A stretch of 64,000 nucleotides of DNA from Anastatus disparis (taxonomy: Eukaryota > Arthropoda > Insecta > Hymenoptera > Eupelmidae), in assembly GCA_017163975.1 (NCBI GenBank), contig JAFFSR010000346.1, forward strand, positions 1,364,501 through 1,428,500. Direction: 5' to 3'. A program made the translations under genes and the position numbers. The notes below the pieces were generated by a model. It did not search any database. It was not told where the DNA came from and saw only the letters and a program-made list of their open reading frames with translations. Positions 31,850 through 42,099 of this stretch are shown piece after piece (the stretch's first letter is position 1; each line of letters opens with the position of its first letter).

Positions 31850-32600
31850 GATTGAACGCTACGCGTACTAATATAGGACTTAAGAAAATGTAGGATCCGA
31901 AAAAATATAAAGCCTGAGAAAATATGGGGATCAGAGAAATATTGGGCCCAAATAAATAATGCCCAGAAAATTATAAAGCCATAAAATTATAACGACAAAA
32001 AAAATATTAGGCCAAGAAGAATATAAGGCCTAAAAAAATATTAAACCCAAAAAAATTTAAAAATTATTTTCAGCAAAAAAAAATAAGGCCCAGAAAAATG
32101 TAGGACCCAATAAAATTTTAGGCTCAAAAAAATATAAGGCCCATAAAAATAATGCCCAGATAAATATGGATCCCAAGAAAATATAAGAATCAAAAAAATA
32201 TCAGGTCCAGTAAAATAGAGCCCAAAGAAAATAAGACCCAAAAAAATTTTAATTTCAAAAAAAATAAAGGTCCATAAAAATAATGCATAGAAAAATATGG
32301 ACCCCAAGAAAATATAAGGATGAAAGAAATATCAAACCCAAAAAAATAAGAAGCCCAAGAAAATGGGTGCCAGAAAAATGTTAGTCCCAAAAAAATATAA
32401 AGACCAAAAAAATAAAACCCAAAAAAATATAGGAACCAATAAAATTTTGGGCTTAAAAAAATATATGGCCCATAAAACTAATGCCCAGAAAAATATAGAG
32501 CCCAAGAAACTATAAGAATTAAAAAAATATAAGGCCCAATAAAAATAGGGCCCAAAAAAATATATCAAATAAAATATAAGGCTCAAAAATAAGCTTTCGA
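31850..32600. repeat. AAATATAAGGCCCA minisatellite
   Basis: About 25-30 variants of a 25-30-base unit with AAAATATAAGGCCCAAAAAA. The complementary family fills 47225-48275 in the opposite direction. Open frames here with repeated FFGPYF-like peptides are artefacts of the repeat. Confidence 0.85.
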
Positions 32601-32670
32601 CTAACGAGTACTAATTATATGGAAAAAAGCGGTTTAACTTCAATATAACATAAAAAATTTTCAACAAAAA

Positions 32671-33003
32671 AAAACCGACTTCAAAAAATGCACTGAAAAG
32701 AAACAAATAATTTATTATCTTTAGAAATCATACAAATAATTGGTAAAATACAATTTTAGAAGTCGGCGTCTCATTCCTCAATGAATGTAAACGTTATTTT
32801 TTAACAATAAATGTAAACGTTATTTTCGAACAATGAATGTGAACGTTATTTTTGAAAAAATGGACTAAGTCGTTCTGCTTACGCACCACAGATTTAGAAT
32901 TAGACGCCGACTTCTAAAATTGTATTTTACCAATTATTTGTATGATTTCTAAAGATAATAAATTATTTGTTTTTTTTCAGTGCATTTTTTGAAGTCGGTT
33001 TTT
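32671..33003. mobile_element. MITE with CCGACTTCAAAAAATGCA ends
   Basis: AAAACCGACTTCAAAAAATG on the left is mirrored by CATTTTTTGAAGTCGGTTTT on the right, with arms of about 100 bases including AATTGTATTTTACCAATTAT. The centre has three tandem copies of AATGTAAACGTTATTTT. No coding capacity. Confidence 0.8.
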
Positions 33004-33242
33004 ATTTATTAAAAATTTTTTAAATTGTTTGTTTTTGTTAAAAAATTTTTATTTTCTATCTTCTAGTGAATCCCCTTACTAAAAACGCAAATATAGGTAG
33101 ACCCACTAATTACATTAAACTTTCATTATTAATTCATAACGTATGCATTAGTACACCACCAAGCAATATATAGCAGGAAAGAAAGAAGGCTCAACAGCAC
33201 AGTGTCGTTATGTGTGCATGTATACGTATTCAAGCTCAGGTA

Positions 33243-33275
<33 letters not shown>

Positions 33276-33511
33276 GAGAGAGAAAACAAAACTCCCAGTT
33301 TTCTTAATTTGATAATTGGGTCATACAAACCAAATATTGGCCCAATAATTATAGGACACGTATGGGACCTTCCTGCAGACATTCTCTATCAGATAAGAAA
33401 AAGTTTTTTCGAATCGGTTAAGAAATGACGGAGTTATGAGGTAACAGACATAAAAAAAAAAACAAAATTCAGTCGAATTGAGAACCTCCTCCTTTTTGAA
33501 GTCGGTTAAAA
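33004..33511. repeat. Insect-type repeat ending TTTTTGAAGTCGGTTAA, with (GA)n
   Basis: A (GA)n run at 33246-33283 is followed by ATTCTCTATCAGATAAG and CGGTTAAGAAATGACGGAG, then CCTCCTCCTTTTTGAAGTC near 33486. I know this combination from repeats in other insects; the family name is not certain. The end motif matches the ends of the MITE just left, so the two may be one larger element. Confidence 0.5.
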
Positions 33512-33894
33512 ATACAAGAATAATATATATTTTATGTTCATGAAATTATAATTTAGAATATCACAGATAAAAATGTAAATATAAATGACTAGTGGTAGAT
33601 TGCTCTGATGATTATAAAATCATTTTCATAATGTATGTATACCCTTTTAAATTACTAATGATTAATATTCAACTTAACGGGATATCAGAGCTGTTAAAAT
33701 CGATTTTTGCCTTTTTTATTTTGTTGATATCTTTTTAAATTTATAATTTAAACAAATATAAGATATGATAGTACGATAATTTTTGCCAAATAGAAAATCA
33801 TTTAAACTCATTATTTTTTAATAAACTTGGGCTGCAAATTAGATCAAGCTCGACAAACCTAACCTCAAAATACTAACACATCGAAAGTTTATAT
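33512..33894. other. AT-rich spacer, no gene
   Basis: No gene or repeat recognised. ATAT at 33891-33894 is the left flank of the next transposon. Confidence 0.5.
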
Positions 33895-36800
33895 GGCTGA
33901 TTCCATTCAGATTCATGCAGGCCGTCACTGATCGAATTTTTTTTTTCTTCTAAGTAATAAAAATACCTTATATTGTGTATATAAAGATAAAATTTACCTC
34001 GTAGAACGCTCAAAAAATTTTTCTTTTTTCTACAGCAATTCTAGTGTTGGATGTGAAAACGAAAATTCATAAATTGAAAATGAACCTTAACTTTTAAATG
34101 ACTATAGCTCCGTCAATTTTTAACCTTTTTGGGCGTTCTTCTAACAAAAATGTGCGGAATTTTGTCTAGTTTAAAATGCAATCTCGATTTTTTAATACAA
34201 TTTGATCTTACTGAGTTATTTACGAAAAACCGAAAAAAGCGATTTTTTTCAAACACGATTTTCTCAAAAACTATATATTTTTTTTTTGAAATTTTTATAT
34301 GATTTTATACATAAAAAATACTAACTTTTAGGGTAGGTCAAAATATGCGATTTTGCCTTATTTTTTTTTAACAGATTTTTAAACGTTTTTTTATATATTT
34401 TCGATTTTAAAACATTGATACCATGGCGCATTGTACTATTTTTCCAACTTTACGTGTTCTTACAACTATTATTATGCTTTTATTTATTAATATATCAAAA
34501 ATATCAACAATAATCTTTGAAATAAACCCTGGATCGAATATTTTGATCAATTAGAACCAAAGTTATGACGATTTAAAGTTTAAAAAAAAATGCTGAAACT
34601 TTAATTAAATATATTTACTTTGAATTTTGAATTTTGAATTTTGAATTTTGAATTTGAATTTTGAAAAGGTGAGTTTTTTAAATACTAAAATATATTATTT
34701 GGTCATTTTCAATGAACAAATAATATGCGATACAATTGAGAAAGAACACTAATGAATTGAGAACTAATGTGAATAAAAAAATCTGTATATAAATAAAACC
34801 TTTCAATTTACTTCTTGCCACTCATGTCTCGAAGTTTTGGCAGTGTAGATTTGGTTTCGTTCACTTTTCCAACAGTGAATCTTTTGAATACCTTTAATTT
34901 CTTTTGCATTTCCTAACCATTCCATTTTTTCTGTCAGTCGAAAAACTTCTAACTCATCCTTGCGGATAACAAGAATGTTAATCGACGGAGTATATTTTGA
35001 TACGTGAGTGGCGAAATTCTCAGCGTTTCTAATAAAATCTACACTGCTCTTGGACAGATTATGCGTGGTAGCATAATGTTTAACTAAACCACCAATACCG
35101 TCACAAGCGCCTTTACTATGACCTGTTGCAGAAAAAAGCCATTTTCTGTTTACTTTTGAGTTTTGAAGCTCATAGAATTGATATCCATTTTCTAAAATGA
35201 CTGGCAGCTCCATCGGAAATGGTTATGATTTCATCAAGATCTTGCGCAATATGTTTTTGTTTTAAATTATCGATGGTTAAATTTATAGCCATTAGGGCAT
35301 AAGACGAATCATGTTTAATATCGTCAGAGACGGTGACATAACTGACTGTTTTATCATTTCAAAAATAGCATACCGACGTCAATATTGATATTTGGTTTTT
35401 ACTCCAATGATAGCTTTGAATTTCATTTTGAAGCAGAACTGTTCAATTTTCTGCAAAATCGACATAAATAACTAATTGAAAGTCATTATTTTTCGCTAAA
35501 AGTTTAACCTCTTTAATTGCTATACGTTGAATTTCTTTGACCAATTTATGAGCTTATACAGTAAGAGCGCGCTCTCTTAACTCTTAAGAAATTTTCAATC
35601 GTGCTAGTTTTATTCAGTAAATTTGATTTTTCCCAAACACCATAAATTATTTCTTCATATAAATCTTCTTCTGTCAAAGAAATTACTTGTAAATCAATAG
35701 AATCTCCAATGGGACATTCTTTACATTCTCTTAGTACACATTTCATATCATCTTTTAAACAAAAAAGTGAATAACATATTTTCAATTCCAAATCTGCAAT
35801 GTCTTGTTTATTCTCTTTTTTATAATTATTCAAAGCATCTAACATAAGTTAAAGATTCTCATAGTAAACGCAAAGACACAAATCGGTGGGTGGATGTGGT
35901 ATAACCCACTTCGGTCTTAAAGCGTAGAATGTTGATTTACCAATTTTTGTTTTCATTTCAGGATTTTCGTCTTTAAATAATTGATATATTTCTTTTATAC
36001 TTCGCGTAAGAAAGCGTTTGACTTTTTTAGTTTTTATACCATTTTCTTTGATAGATACTGTGTCGCTTTTATTCACACTTTGACGAGAACAATTAAAATC
36101 ATCGTTCAGATAATAATCCTTTACTTTCATTACAATTTCACTATCCAAAGAATGGCCACAATAGTTCTCAGACTGCTTATAAATTTTTTCATTATTTACC
36201 AATGATCGTGCTTGATCAATCATATAAATAGTTACATTTGGTAAAACTGATAATAAATAATCTTTGGAAATATCACTTGGTATAATACTCAACAATCGCA
36301 TTTTCTCAAGAAAATTTGAACAATTATCTAATGCAATTTTATTATTCTCAAGCCATTATCATTTGTTTTACATTCATTATTTTCATTCAATGCGGGCAAA
36401 TCCGTTATATCGTAGACTTTCATCATTTTATTTGTTGTGAATCAAATGCATCGTTTATTTGTTTTCTTTTTCGGAGAGCATAAGATTCTCGCATCTTGAT
36501 ATTGATACTTTGAGGCATTTTAATTGGTGAAATGTTTAATTTCAAATTACTTGAAGTCTCGTTGAGCTGTTCTACCACAGCCTAACTATGAATAAAATCT
36601 TCCGAAGATTGTTGACTGCTTGAAGTCGATGAAATAGGCGCATTTTTCACTTCATTTAATAATATTTTGTAACATGAAGGGCATACTTTATCTTCTCTAG
36701 AGAAAGAAGTATTTGGATACAAGCGCTTCAAAGACTCTGTTAGATCACCTAATTCTCTAAGCGGACTTTTGGAGCAATCATAAACAACTTTTTTGTGCCT

Positions 36801-37925
36801 TTTTTTTTAATCCTTGCACTTCATTTTAACAATCAGTGATGCCATTATTGATATTCTGTTCAATGACAGATCGAAAAAAATAATTTTTCTTAAATAACTT
36901 TATTTTTTATCTTCCTTTTCTTATATTTTTAAACGCGTCAAGTCGTTGATAAGGATGCAAAGAACGAATCATCGCCACCTAGTAGTGACATGCGTCAACT
37001 CCCTACAAAATAATTTTCCAAAAAAAAATTTTACAAAAAAATATTTTTTAACAAAAAAAATTTTTATTGTCATCATGTACCATAAAAAGAGGATAAATGG
37101 TTATATATTCTTTCATCAAAATAACTTTTTTTTTAAATTAAAAAATTTATATCTTCAGATTTTAATCTTTAACGAAAATTGCGTTTCCTCAATGTAAATA
37201 TCATATTTATTTAAAGTTTCAGCATTTTTTTTTTAAACTTTAAATCGTCATAACTTTGGTTCTAATTGATCAAAATATTCGATTCGGGGTTCATTTTAAA
37301 GATTATTGTTGATATTTTTGATATATTAATAAATAAAAGCATAATAATAGTTGTAAGAACACGTAAAGTTGGAAAAATAGTACAATGCGCCATGGTCTCA
37401 ATGTTTTAAAATCGAAAATATAAAAAAAAACGTTTAAAAATCTGTTAAAAAAAATAAGGCAAAATCGCATATTCTCACCCACCCTAAAAGTTAGTATTTT
37501 TTATGTATAAAATCATATAATTATTTCAAAAAAAAAAATATAGTTTTTGAGAAAATCGTGTTTGAAAAAAATCGCTTTTTTTCGATTTTTTGTAAATAAC
37601 TCAGTAAGATCAAATTGTATTACAAAAATCGAGATTGCATTTTAAACTAGACAAAATTTAGCACACTTTTGTTAAAAGAACGCCTAAAAAGGTTAAAAAT
37701 TGACGGAGCTATAGTCATTTAAAAGTAGAGGTTCATTTTCAATTTTTGAATTTTCGTTTTTACATCCAACACTACTAGAATTGCTGTCTTTAAAAAAAAA
37801 ATTTTTTTGAGCGTTCTATGAGGTAAATTTTATCTTTATATACATAATAGAAGGTATTTTTATTACTTAGAAGAAAAAAAAAATTTGATTAGTGACGGCC
37901 TGCATGAATCTGAATGGAATCAGCC
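33895..37925 (-). mobile_element. Long-TIR DNA transposon, copy 2 (tentatively Sola-like)
   Basis: Same ends as copy 1 (GGCTGATTCCATTCAGATTC), with arms of about 0.7 kb (33895 to about 34615 and about 37197 to 37925). The flanks are ATAT and ACAT, a 4-bp duplication with one change. The left arm keeps the uninterrupted site CTTCTAAGTAATAAAAATAC where copy 1 has its MITE, and keeps the segment that copy 1 lost. Outside the MITE and indels the two copies are nearly identical. Confidence 0.9.
34803..36845 (-). pseudogene. Decayed transposase of the long-TIR transposon, copy 2
   Basis: It begins at the ATG at 36845 and ends at 34803 with RHEWQEVN. The same landmarks as in copy 1 are present: PHPPTDLCLCVYYENL (the second Cys of the pair is Tyr here), IDVDFAEN region in broken frame, and GHSKGACDGIGG with an open 136-residue tail. 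It shares three defects with copy 1: the frame break after the N-terminal part, the TAA before the catalytic part, and the frameshift in the SDGAAS segment. It has its own defects as well: extra frame changes near 36425, 36595, 35850 and 35590. It lacks copy 1's stop near 10556 and its TGA at 9118. Confidence 0.7.
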
Positions 37926-38162
37926 ACATATCATTGAGAGAAGAAGTTTTGTATTATCTATTAGTTATAATTATAACCATGCAGTATTAATTAGTTATTA
38001 TTATAAATACAATAATAACATGTAAATAAAAATGATCGATATTTATTATTACCACAGAATATTAAAGTAAGAAAGAGGTGTGAGACGGAGCCGAGGGGGA
38101 GGCACATAAATCAAAGGGGATGGGTGTGAGGTTTGAAAAAAACAATCTAGAAGAAGAATTAG
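37926..38162. other. Spacer with G-rich Helentron-like sequence
   Basis: No gene. From 38075 it turns G-rich (GAGCCGAGGGGGAGG, GGGGATGGGTGTGAGG), similar to 12815-13010. The SINE that follows has inserted into this material, which resumes at 38370. Confidence 0.5.
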
Positions 38163-38362
38163 AGGTCGTCAGTGGCTTATTCAGTAGGGCGATGGATTCG
38201 TAATCTCAAAGATCAAAGTTCGATTCCCGCTCTCGGCCGAATGATACAAGTACCATTGTACGTTACATGTGCTTTGTTCACAAACACACTGAGGACTATC
38301 CGTCACTAATTAGCATCGCAACGAAAGCATAAAATACAGCGACGTTAAATAAAAAAAAAAAC
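38163..38362 (+). mobile_element. tRNA-derived SINE 1
   Basis: A tRNA-like head with A box TGGCTTATTCAGTAGGGCG (about 38172-38190) and B box AGTTCGATTCCC (38218-38229), a putative anticodon loop TTCGTAA that would read Thr, an unrelated body, and an A-rich tail. Flanks share AAGAAGAA followed by TTA or ATA, a possible imperfect target duplication. The body is about 100 bases. Confidence 0.75.
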
Positions 38363-38455
38363 AAGAAGAAATACAATGTAATTTGAGGAGTGGCTATATC
38401 GAGGGAGGGCTAGGGGGACCAAGGGGGAGGTCAAAGTTGCTCAAATCCTGATCTT

Positions 38456-38460
<5 letters not shown>
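38363..38460 (+). other. Helentron-type 3' terminus
   Basis: TACAATGTAATTTGAGGAGT, G-rich blocks and TCAAATCCTGATCTTACAAA directly before a TA array resemble the terminus at 46862-46885 (GTTGAATCTTGTCTTACGAC). It is a diverged example and is followed, across the TA array, by a Helentron 5' end. Confidence 0.5.

Positions 38461-38507
<47 letters not shown>
38461..38507. repeat. (TA)n microsatellite
   Basis: About 47 bases of TA lie between a Helentron-type 3' end (38460) and a 5' end (38518). Confidence 0.95.
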
Positions 38508-38513
<6 letters not shown>

Positions 38514-38517
38514 TTAT

Positions 38518-39711
38518 ACTAGGGGGGTACCCCCTGCTCGCTCCGCTCGCCAACTCACAACATTTAATTTAATTAACGTCAAGAAAGTTTCTATTTATGT
38601 TAAAATATATGTTACATGGACCACATGGTTCAGAGACACTTTGTTATGATTTAAGAAAAAATAAATTAAAAAAAAATTTTTTTGAAAAGGTTTTGTAAAA
38701 TTTAACTATTTTTGAAGATAATGGTTTCCTAAAATACAAAAGAAGAGATAGTAAATTAAATAACTATTATTATAATAAAAAAATTAATGAATAGCAAATA
38801 AAAGTTAATAACTCAACGTTGGTACCATATAATTCAACATTATTTGAAAAATACAATTATCATATAAATGTAAAATATTATGCATCAATAATAAGTATAA
38901 GATCTCAAGTACTAAGATCTTATTAATGTCTATAGCATTAATAAATTATTTATCTTACACTTAATTCATTAAATCTATAAAGTTTTTTATTATAAATATA
39001 TTTCTATATATTTCTATATTTTTAAATTTCGAGGTATATATGTAGGCGTACGATGAGACTAATAATTCTAAAAACTATTCCTTACACTATAATTTTTATA
39101 ATTTTTATAAATTCGAATTAAAATATATGCATAAATGAATATTTCATAAAAATCAACAACTGCTATTTAATTAAACTTTAAATTAACTACCCTTACCAGT
39201 ATGTAGAATCATAAACTTATACCATCGGTACTTATATATCTCTTGTAATAAAATCGTATTATTATACCATTCGAAAATATATTTAGATTAGACCCATTTT
39301 AATAGAGGAATTTTGTCTTTGTTTCTGGAAGAATCTGTACGCAAAAAAATAATCTATTCAAAATATTACTATTACTACTATTATATTAAAGTAAAGGATT
39401 AAGACTTTTCTTTCTTACGTGAATATCTTTTGCATTATTGTCACGTACATACCTACACAAACACAGGTGCACCTTTAACATACACATACGCACTTACATA
39501 TACATACATACACACATACACATACACATACACATACATACATACACATATACACGTATCCATTCACATACACTTACTCTTATACACATACACACATACA
39601 CAACATCCGTCACTCCGTCTCAGTCTTTTAGTCTCGGTCTCTCCGTTTTCGTCTCTCCATCTCCATCTCTCCATCTCCATCTGTCTCCGTCTCTCCGTAA
39701 TGACATTACTA

Positions 39712-39714
<3 letters not shown>
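38518..39714 (+). mobile_element. Short Helentron-like element D with both ends
   Basis: The 5' end is ACTAGGGGGGTACCCCCTGC followed by TCGCTCCGCTCGC, a perfect GGGGG/CCCCC palindrome. The 3' end is a CCGTCTCTCCGTAATGACAT segment with palindrome GTAATGACATTAC followed by TACTT. TA arrays lie on both sides. The interior contains a rotten Rep-helicase segment and a CA/TA and TCTCCGTC-rich minisatellite (39480-39700). The size is 1.2 kb, so it is a non-autonomous, internally deleted element. Confidence 0.65.
38600..38880 (+). pseudogene. Helitron Rep-helicase fragment in element D
   Basis: Forward reading gives KYMLHGPHGSETLCYDLRKN, then NGFLKYKRRDSKLN and finally NNSTLVPYNSTLFEKYNYHI, which parallel the HMLHGP...YRRRD...VVPYN linker between nuclease and helicase of Helitrons. 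Two in-frame stops (near 38697 and 38793) are present. The rest of the gene is missing on both sides. Confidence 0.75.

Positions 39715-39773
<59 letters not shown>
39715..39773. repeat. (TA)n microsatellite
   Basis: About 59 bases of TA directly after the 3' palindrome of element D. Long frames across 39430-39908 are artefacts of this and the preceding CA-rich repeat. Confidence 0.95.
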
Positions 39774-39777
<4 letters not shown>

Positions 39778-40060
39778 AAAATTTTATAGATATTACATAT
39801 ATATTAAAAGTAAAAAGATTGGAGTTTACTAAAGTATTAAATAATAAAAACATGGAGTTAGAAGAACTTATATTAGCAAATGAAATAATTTTAAATAAGG
39901 TAAATTAAATGATTCAATATTTTTATTTCATTACATTAATAAATACAATATTCTCAATATAAAATGATTATTTTTCAAGGTTACAGAAAAACAAATTGAT
40001 GATAGTTAAAATACAAAATATAAAATAATATTGATTTACTACAAAAAAAAAATTAACCTA
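39774..40060. other. AT-rich spacer
   Basis: No supported gene. A short + strand frame near 39785-39905 reads as a charged peptide without known motif. Confidence 0.4.
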
Positions 40061-40560
40061 TAAGTTTTTTTTAACAACAATAAAAAATAAATATGTAAGC
40101 TTGTAATAAAACATAAATTTGTAAGCTTCTTTTAGCGACAATGAAATTTAACGACATATTAAATAAATATTTAAAATTATTTAAACTTTTTTTTAGTAAA
40201 AATATCAAGCGACTGTACAAGCTTCTTTAGCGACAATGAAGAATAAATATGTATAAGCTTTTTATAACTACTATGAAATTTAAATTTGTAAGCTTTTATT
40301 AGCGACAATAAAAAATAAGTCTATAAAATTATTTCAGTAATGATGACAAATTAATCTGTAAGCTCCTTTTAGCGATAACAAACAATAAATTTGTATGCTT
40401 ATATGAGATTTTTTTAGCGAGAACAAACAATAGATCTGTATGCTTCAGCGACAATAATAAATAAATTTGTAAGCTTTTTTAGCGACAATGAAAAAAAAGT
40501 GTACGCTTCTTTAGGGACAGTAAAAAATAAAAATGTATGCTTCTTTTAGCTACAATAGAA
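40061..40560 (+). repeat. TTTTAGCGACA array, second locus
   Basis: About a dozen variants of AAGCTTCTTTTAGCGACAAT and AAATAAATTTGT in tandem, the inverse of the 14081-15475 array. It is followed by TTAATGCAGCCATATATTTA and GGTCTCAAGCCC as in the other loci. Confidence 0.85.
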
Positions 40561-41073
40561 AAAAAACATTCTTAATGCAGCCATATATTTATATATGTTG
40601 GTCTCAAGCCCAAAAATAAAAAATGCAGAGAGGGAGCGTTTTCTTTGTATCTTTTTAATATGAATAAAATTTAGGACATAAGAAGATAAAAATATTTATT
40701 TATAATTATAATTTTCTATTATTCTATTATTCTATTTTTTATTATTGGCTCATAATTATTATTAAATATTATTATATACAATCATAACTTGAAATTTTAA
40801 TGTTATTTACTATTCTATTTATAATTTATTTCAAAAATATATAAGTTTGATTCATCGTGAACGATTTTGAATGTCGCGTTAAACTATCTTTTCATAATTA
40901 ATTCTAATTCTATAACTTCATATCTTATATTTTTATGTATCGATGTTTTCTATTGAACTTTTTCACATTCGCAAATATAAAATTTAGCTTCATTATGTCG
41001 AACTCTTCTATTCACTTTGAAATGTGTGTATTTGGGGGGTTGGAGAGCGGAGCGAGCAGGGGGAACCCCTAGT

Positions 41074-41078
<5 letters not shown>
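40561..41078 (-). mobile_element. Helentron 5' end region, copy C
   Basis: From about 40730 to 41076 the sequence matches the 17815-18155 region base for base with few changes (ATATTATTATATACAATCAT, TTTTATGTATCGATGTTTTC, GAATGTGTGTATTTGGGGG-like). On the minus strand it begins ACTAGGGGTTCCCCCTGCTC. Left of it the DNA belongs to the oppositely oriented array unit, so the two halves are joined head to head. Confidence 0.7.
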
Positions 41079-41132
<54 letters not shown>

Positions 41133-41539
41133 TATAAGTAGTAATGCAATTACGAAGAGACGAAAACGGAGAAACAGAGACAAAGAAATGGAGACAGAGA
41201 AACGGAAACGGAGAGACGGTGATGGAGAAACGGAGACAAAGAGACAGTGATGGAGAAACGGAGACGGGAGACGGAGAAGGAGAAACGGATTTAGAAAGAC
41301 GGAGCAACGGATATAAAGAGACGGAGACGCAGAAACGATGACGGAGACGGAGTGACGGATATTGTGTATTTGTGTATGTGTATAAAAGTAAGTGTATGAA
41401 TATGGATATGTGTATGTGTGTATGTGTAAGTATGCATGTGTATGTATGTGTATGTGTGTATGTTTATGTATGTATGTGATAATAATGAAAAAGATATTCA
41501 AGAAAAATAAGTCTCAATTCTTTACTTTAAATGATAAAA

Positions 41540-41602
<63 letters not shown>
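41079..41602 (-). mobile_element. Helentron 3' region between two TA arrays
   Basis: TA arrays at 41079-41128 and 41546-41602 frame about 415 bases that are the inverse of 39375-39714: AAGTAGTAATGCAATTACGA, a GGAGAC-rich minisatellite, a TGTGTATG-rich stretch and AAGTCTCAATTCTTTACTTT. The palindrome GTAATGCAATTAC is the terminal hairpin. Several long frames on both strands here are artefacts of simple repeats. Confidence 0.65.
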
Positions 41603-41669
41603 ATATATACATGAAGATTTTCATAAGTGTATATGCATATAATATATTATTATAATTGTTTTTACTATT

Positions 41670-42066
41670 TTATTCTATTTTTCCAATAATTTCTAGTTTT
41701 ATTCCTCTTACCCAATTCACATATTCATTTTCTCATTTATTTAATAAAATATCTAATTTATATTGTCTATCCGCTATTGTTCCGATGTATTCTGATTCAT
41801 TTTTTTTATGTTTTTGTGCAAAAGAATTTTTTAAATACCCTTGTATTTCTGAAAAATAAAAAATTATTTATATTATTATATTTTTTTTTTAATAATATTT
41901 AGTTACTTATTAATCCAGGTCTTGATTTTATTTCTTCGAAATTTATTTTAGTTGGTTTGTTATTTTTCAATGTATTGTATTCGCCTAAATGAATAATATT
42001 CAAATGATATTTTAATGTTAAGTCATATATTATTTCCTTTATTGTATCCTTTTGCTCTTGATACAT
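41670..42066 (-). pseudogene. Two-exon gene remnant, unidentified
   Basis: Minus-strand exon 1 (42066-41907) opens with ATG (MYQEQKDTIKEIIYDL) and contains KYHLNIIHLGEYN and KINFEEIKSRPGLI. A 58-nt intron follows, GTAACT...TTTTCAG (41906-41849), in phase with exon 2 (41848-41670), which reads QGYLKNSFAQKHKK, SEYIGTIADRQYKLDIL, then a TGA where a Trp codon would fit, and WVRGIKLEIIGKIE. The two exons keep frame across the intron, so this was a real spliced gene. Upstream another possible acceptor sits near 42090. I do not recognise the family. It lies directly beside the truncated 3' end of LINE 2. Host fragment or transposon gene are both possible. Confidence 0.5.
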
Positions 42067-42099
42067 TAACATTCTCTAATAATATTTTCTAAAATATTA

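Noticed and set aside
32041..32586. Reverse-strand frames with repeated Phe/Tyr/Gly peptides resembling membrane proteins
   Set aside because: Translation of the AAATATAAGGCCCA minisatellite; hydrophobicity is a composition effect.
33210..33428. Frame with RERERGRERE repeats
   Set aside because: Translation of a (GA)n microsatellite.
39430..39908. Two overlapping + strand open frames with Tyr/Ile/His-rich peptides
   Set aside because: They run through CA, TA and TCTCCGTC simple repeats; the peptides are repeat translations.
40950..41655. Several long frames on both strands around the TA and GGAGAC repeats
   Set aside because: Open only because simple repeats lack stops in these frames; no domain content.
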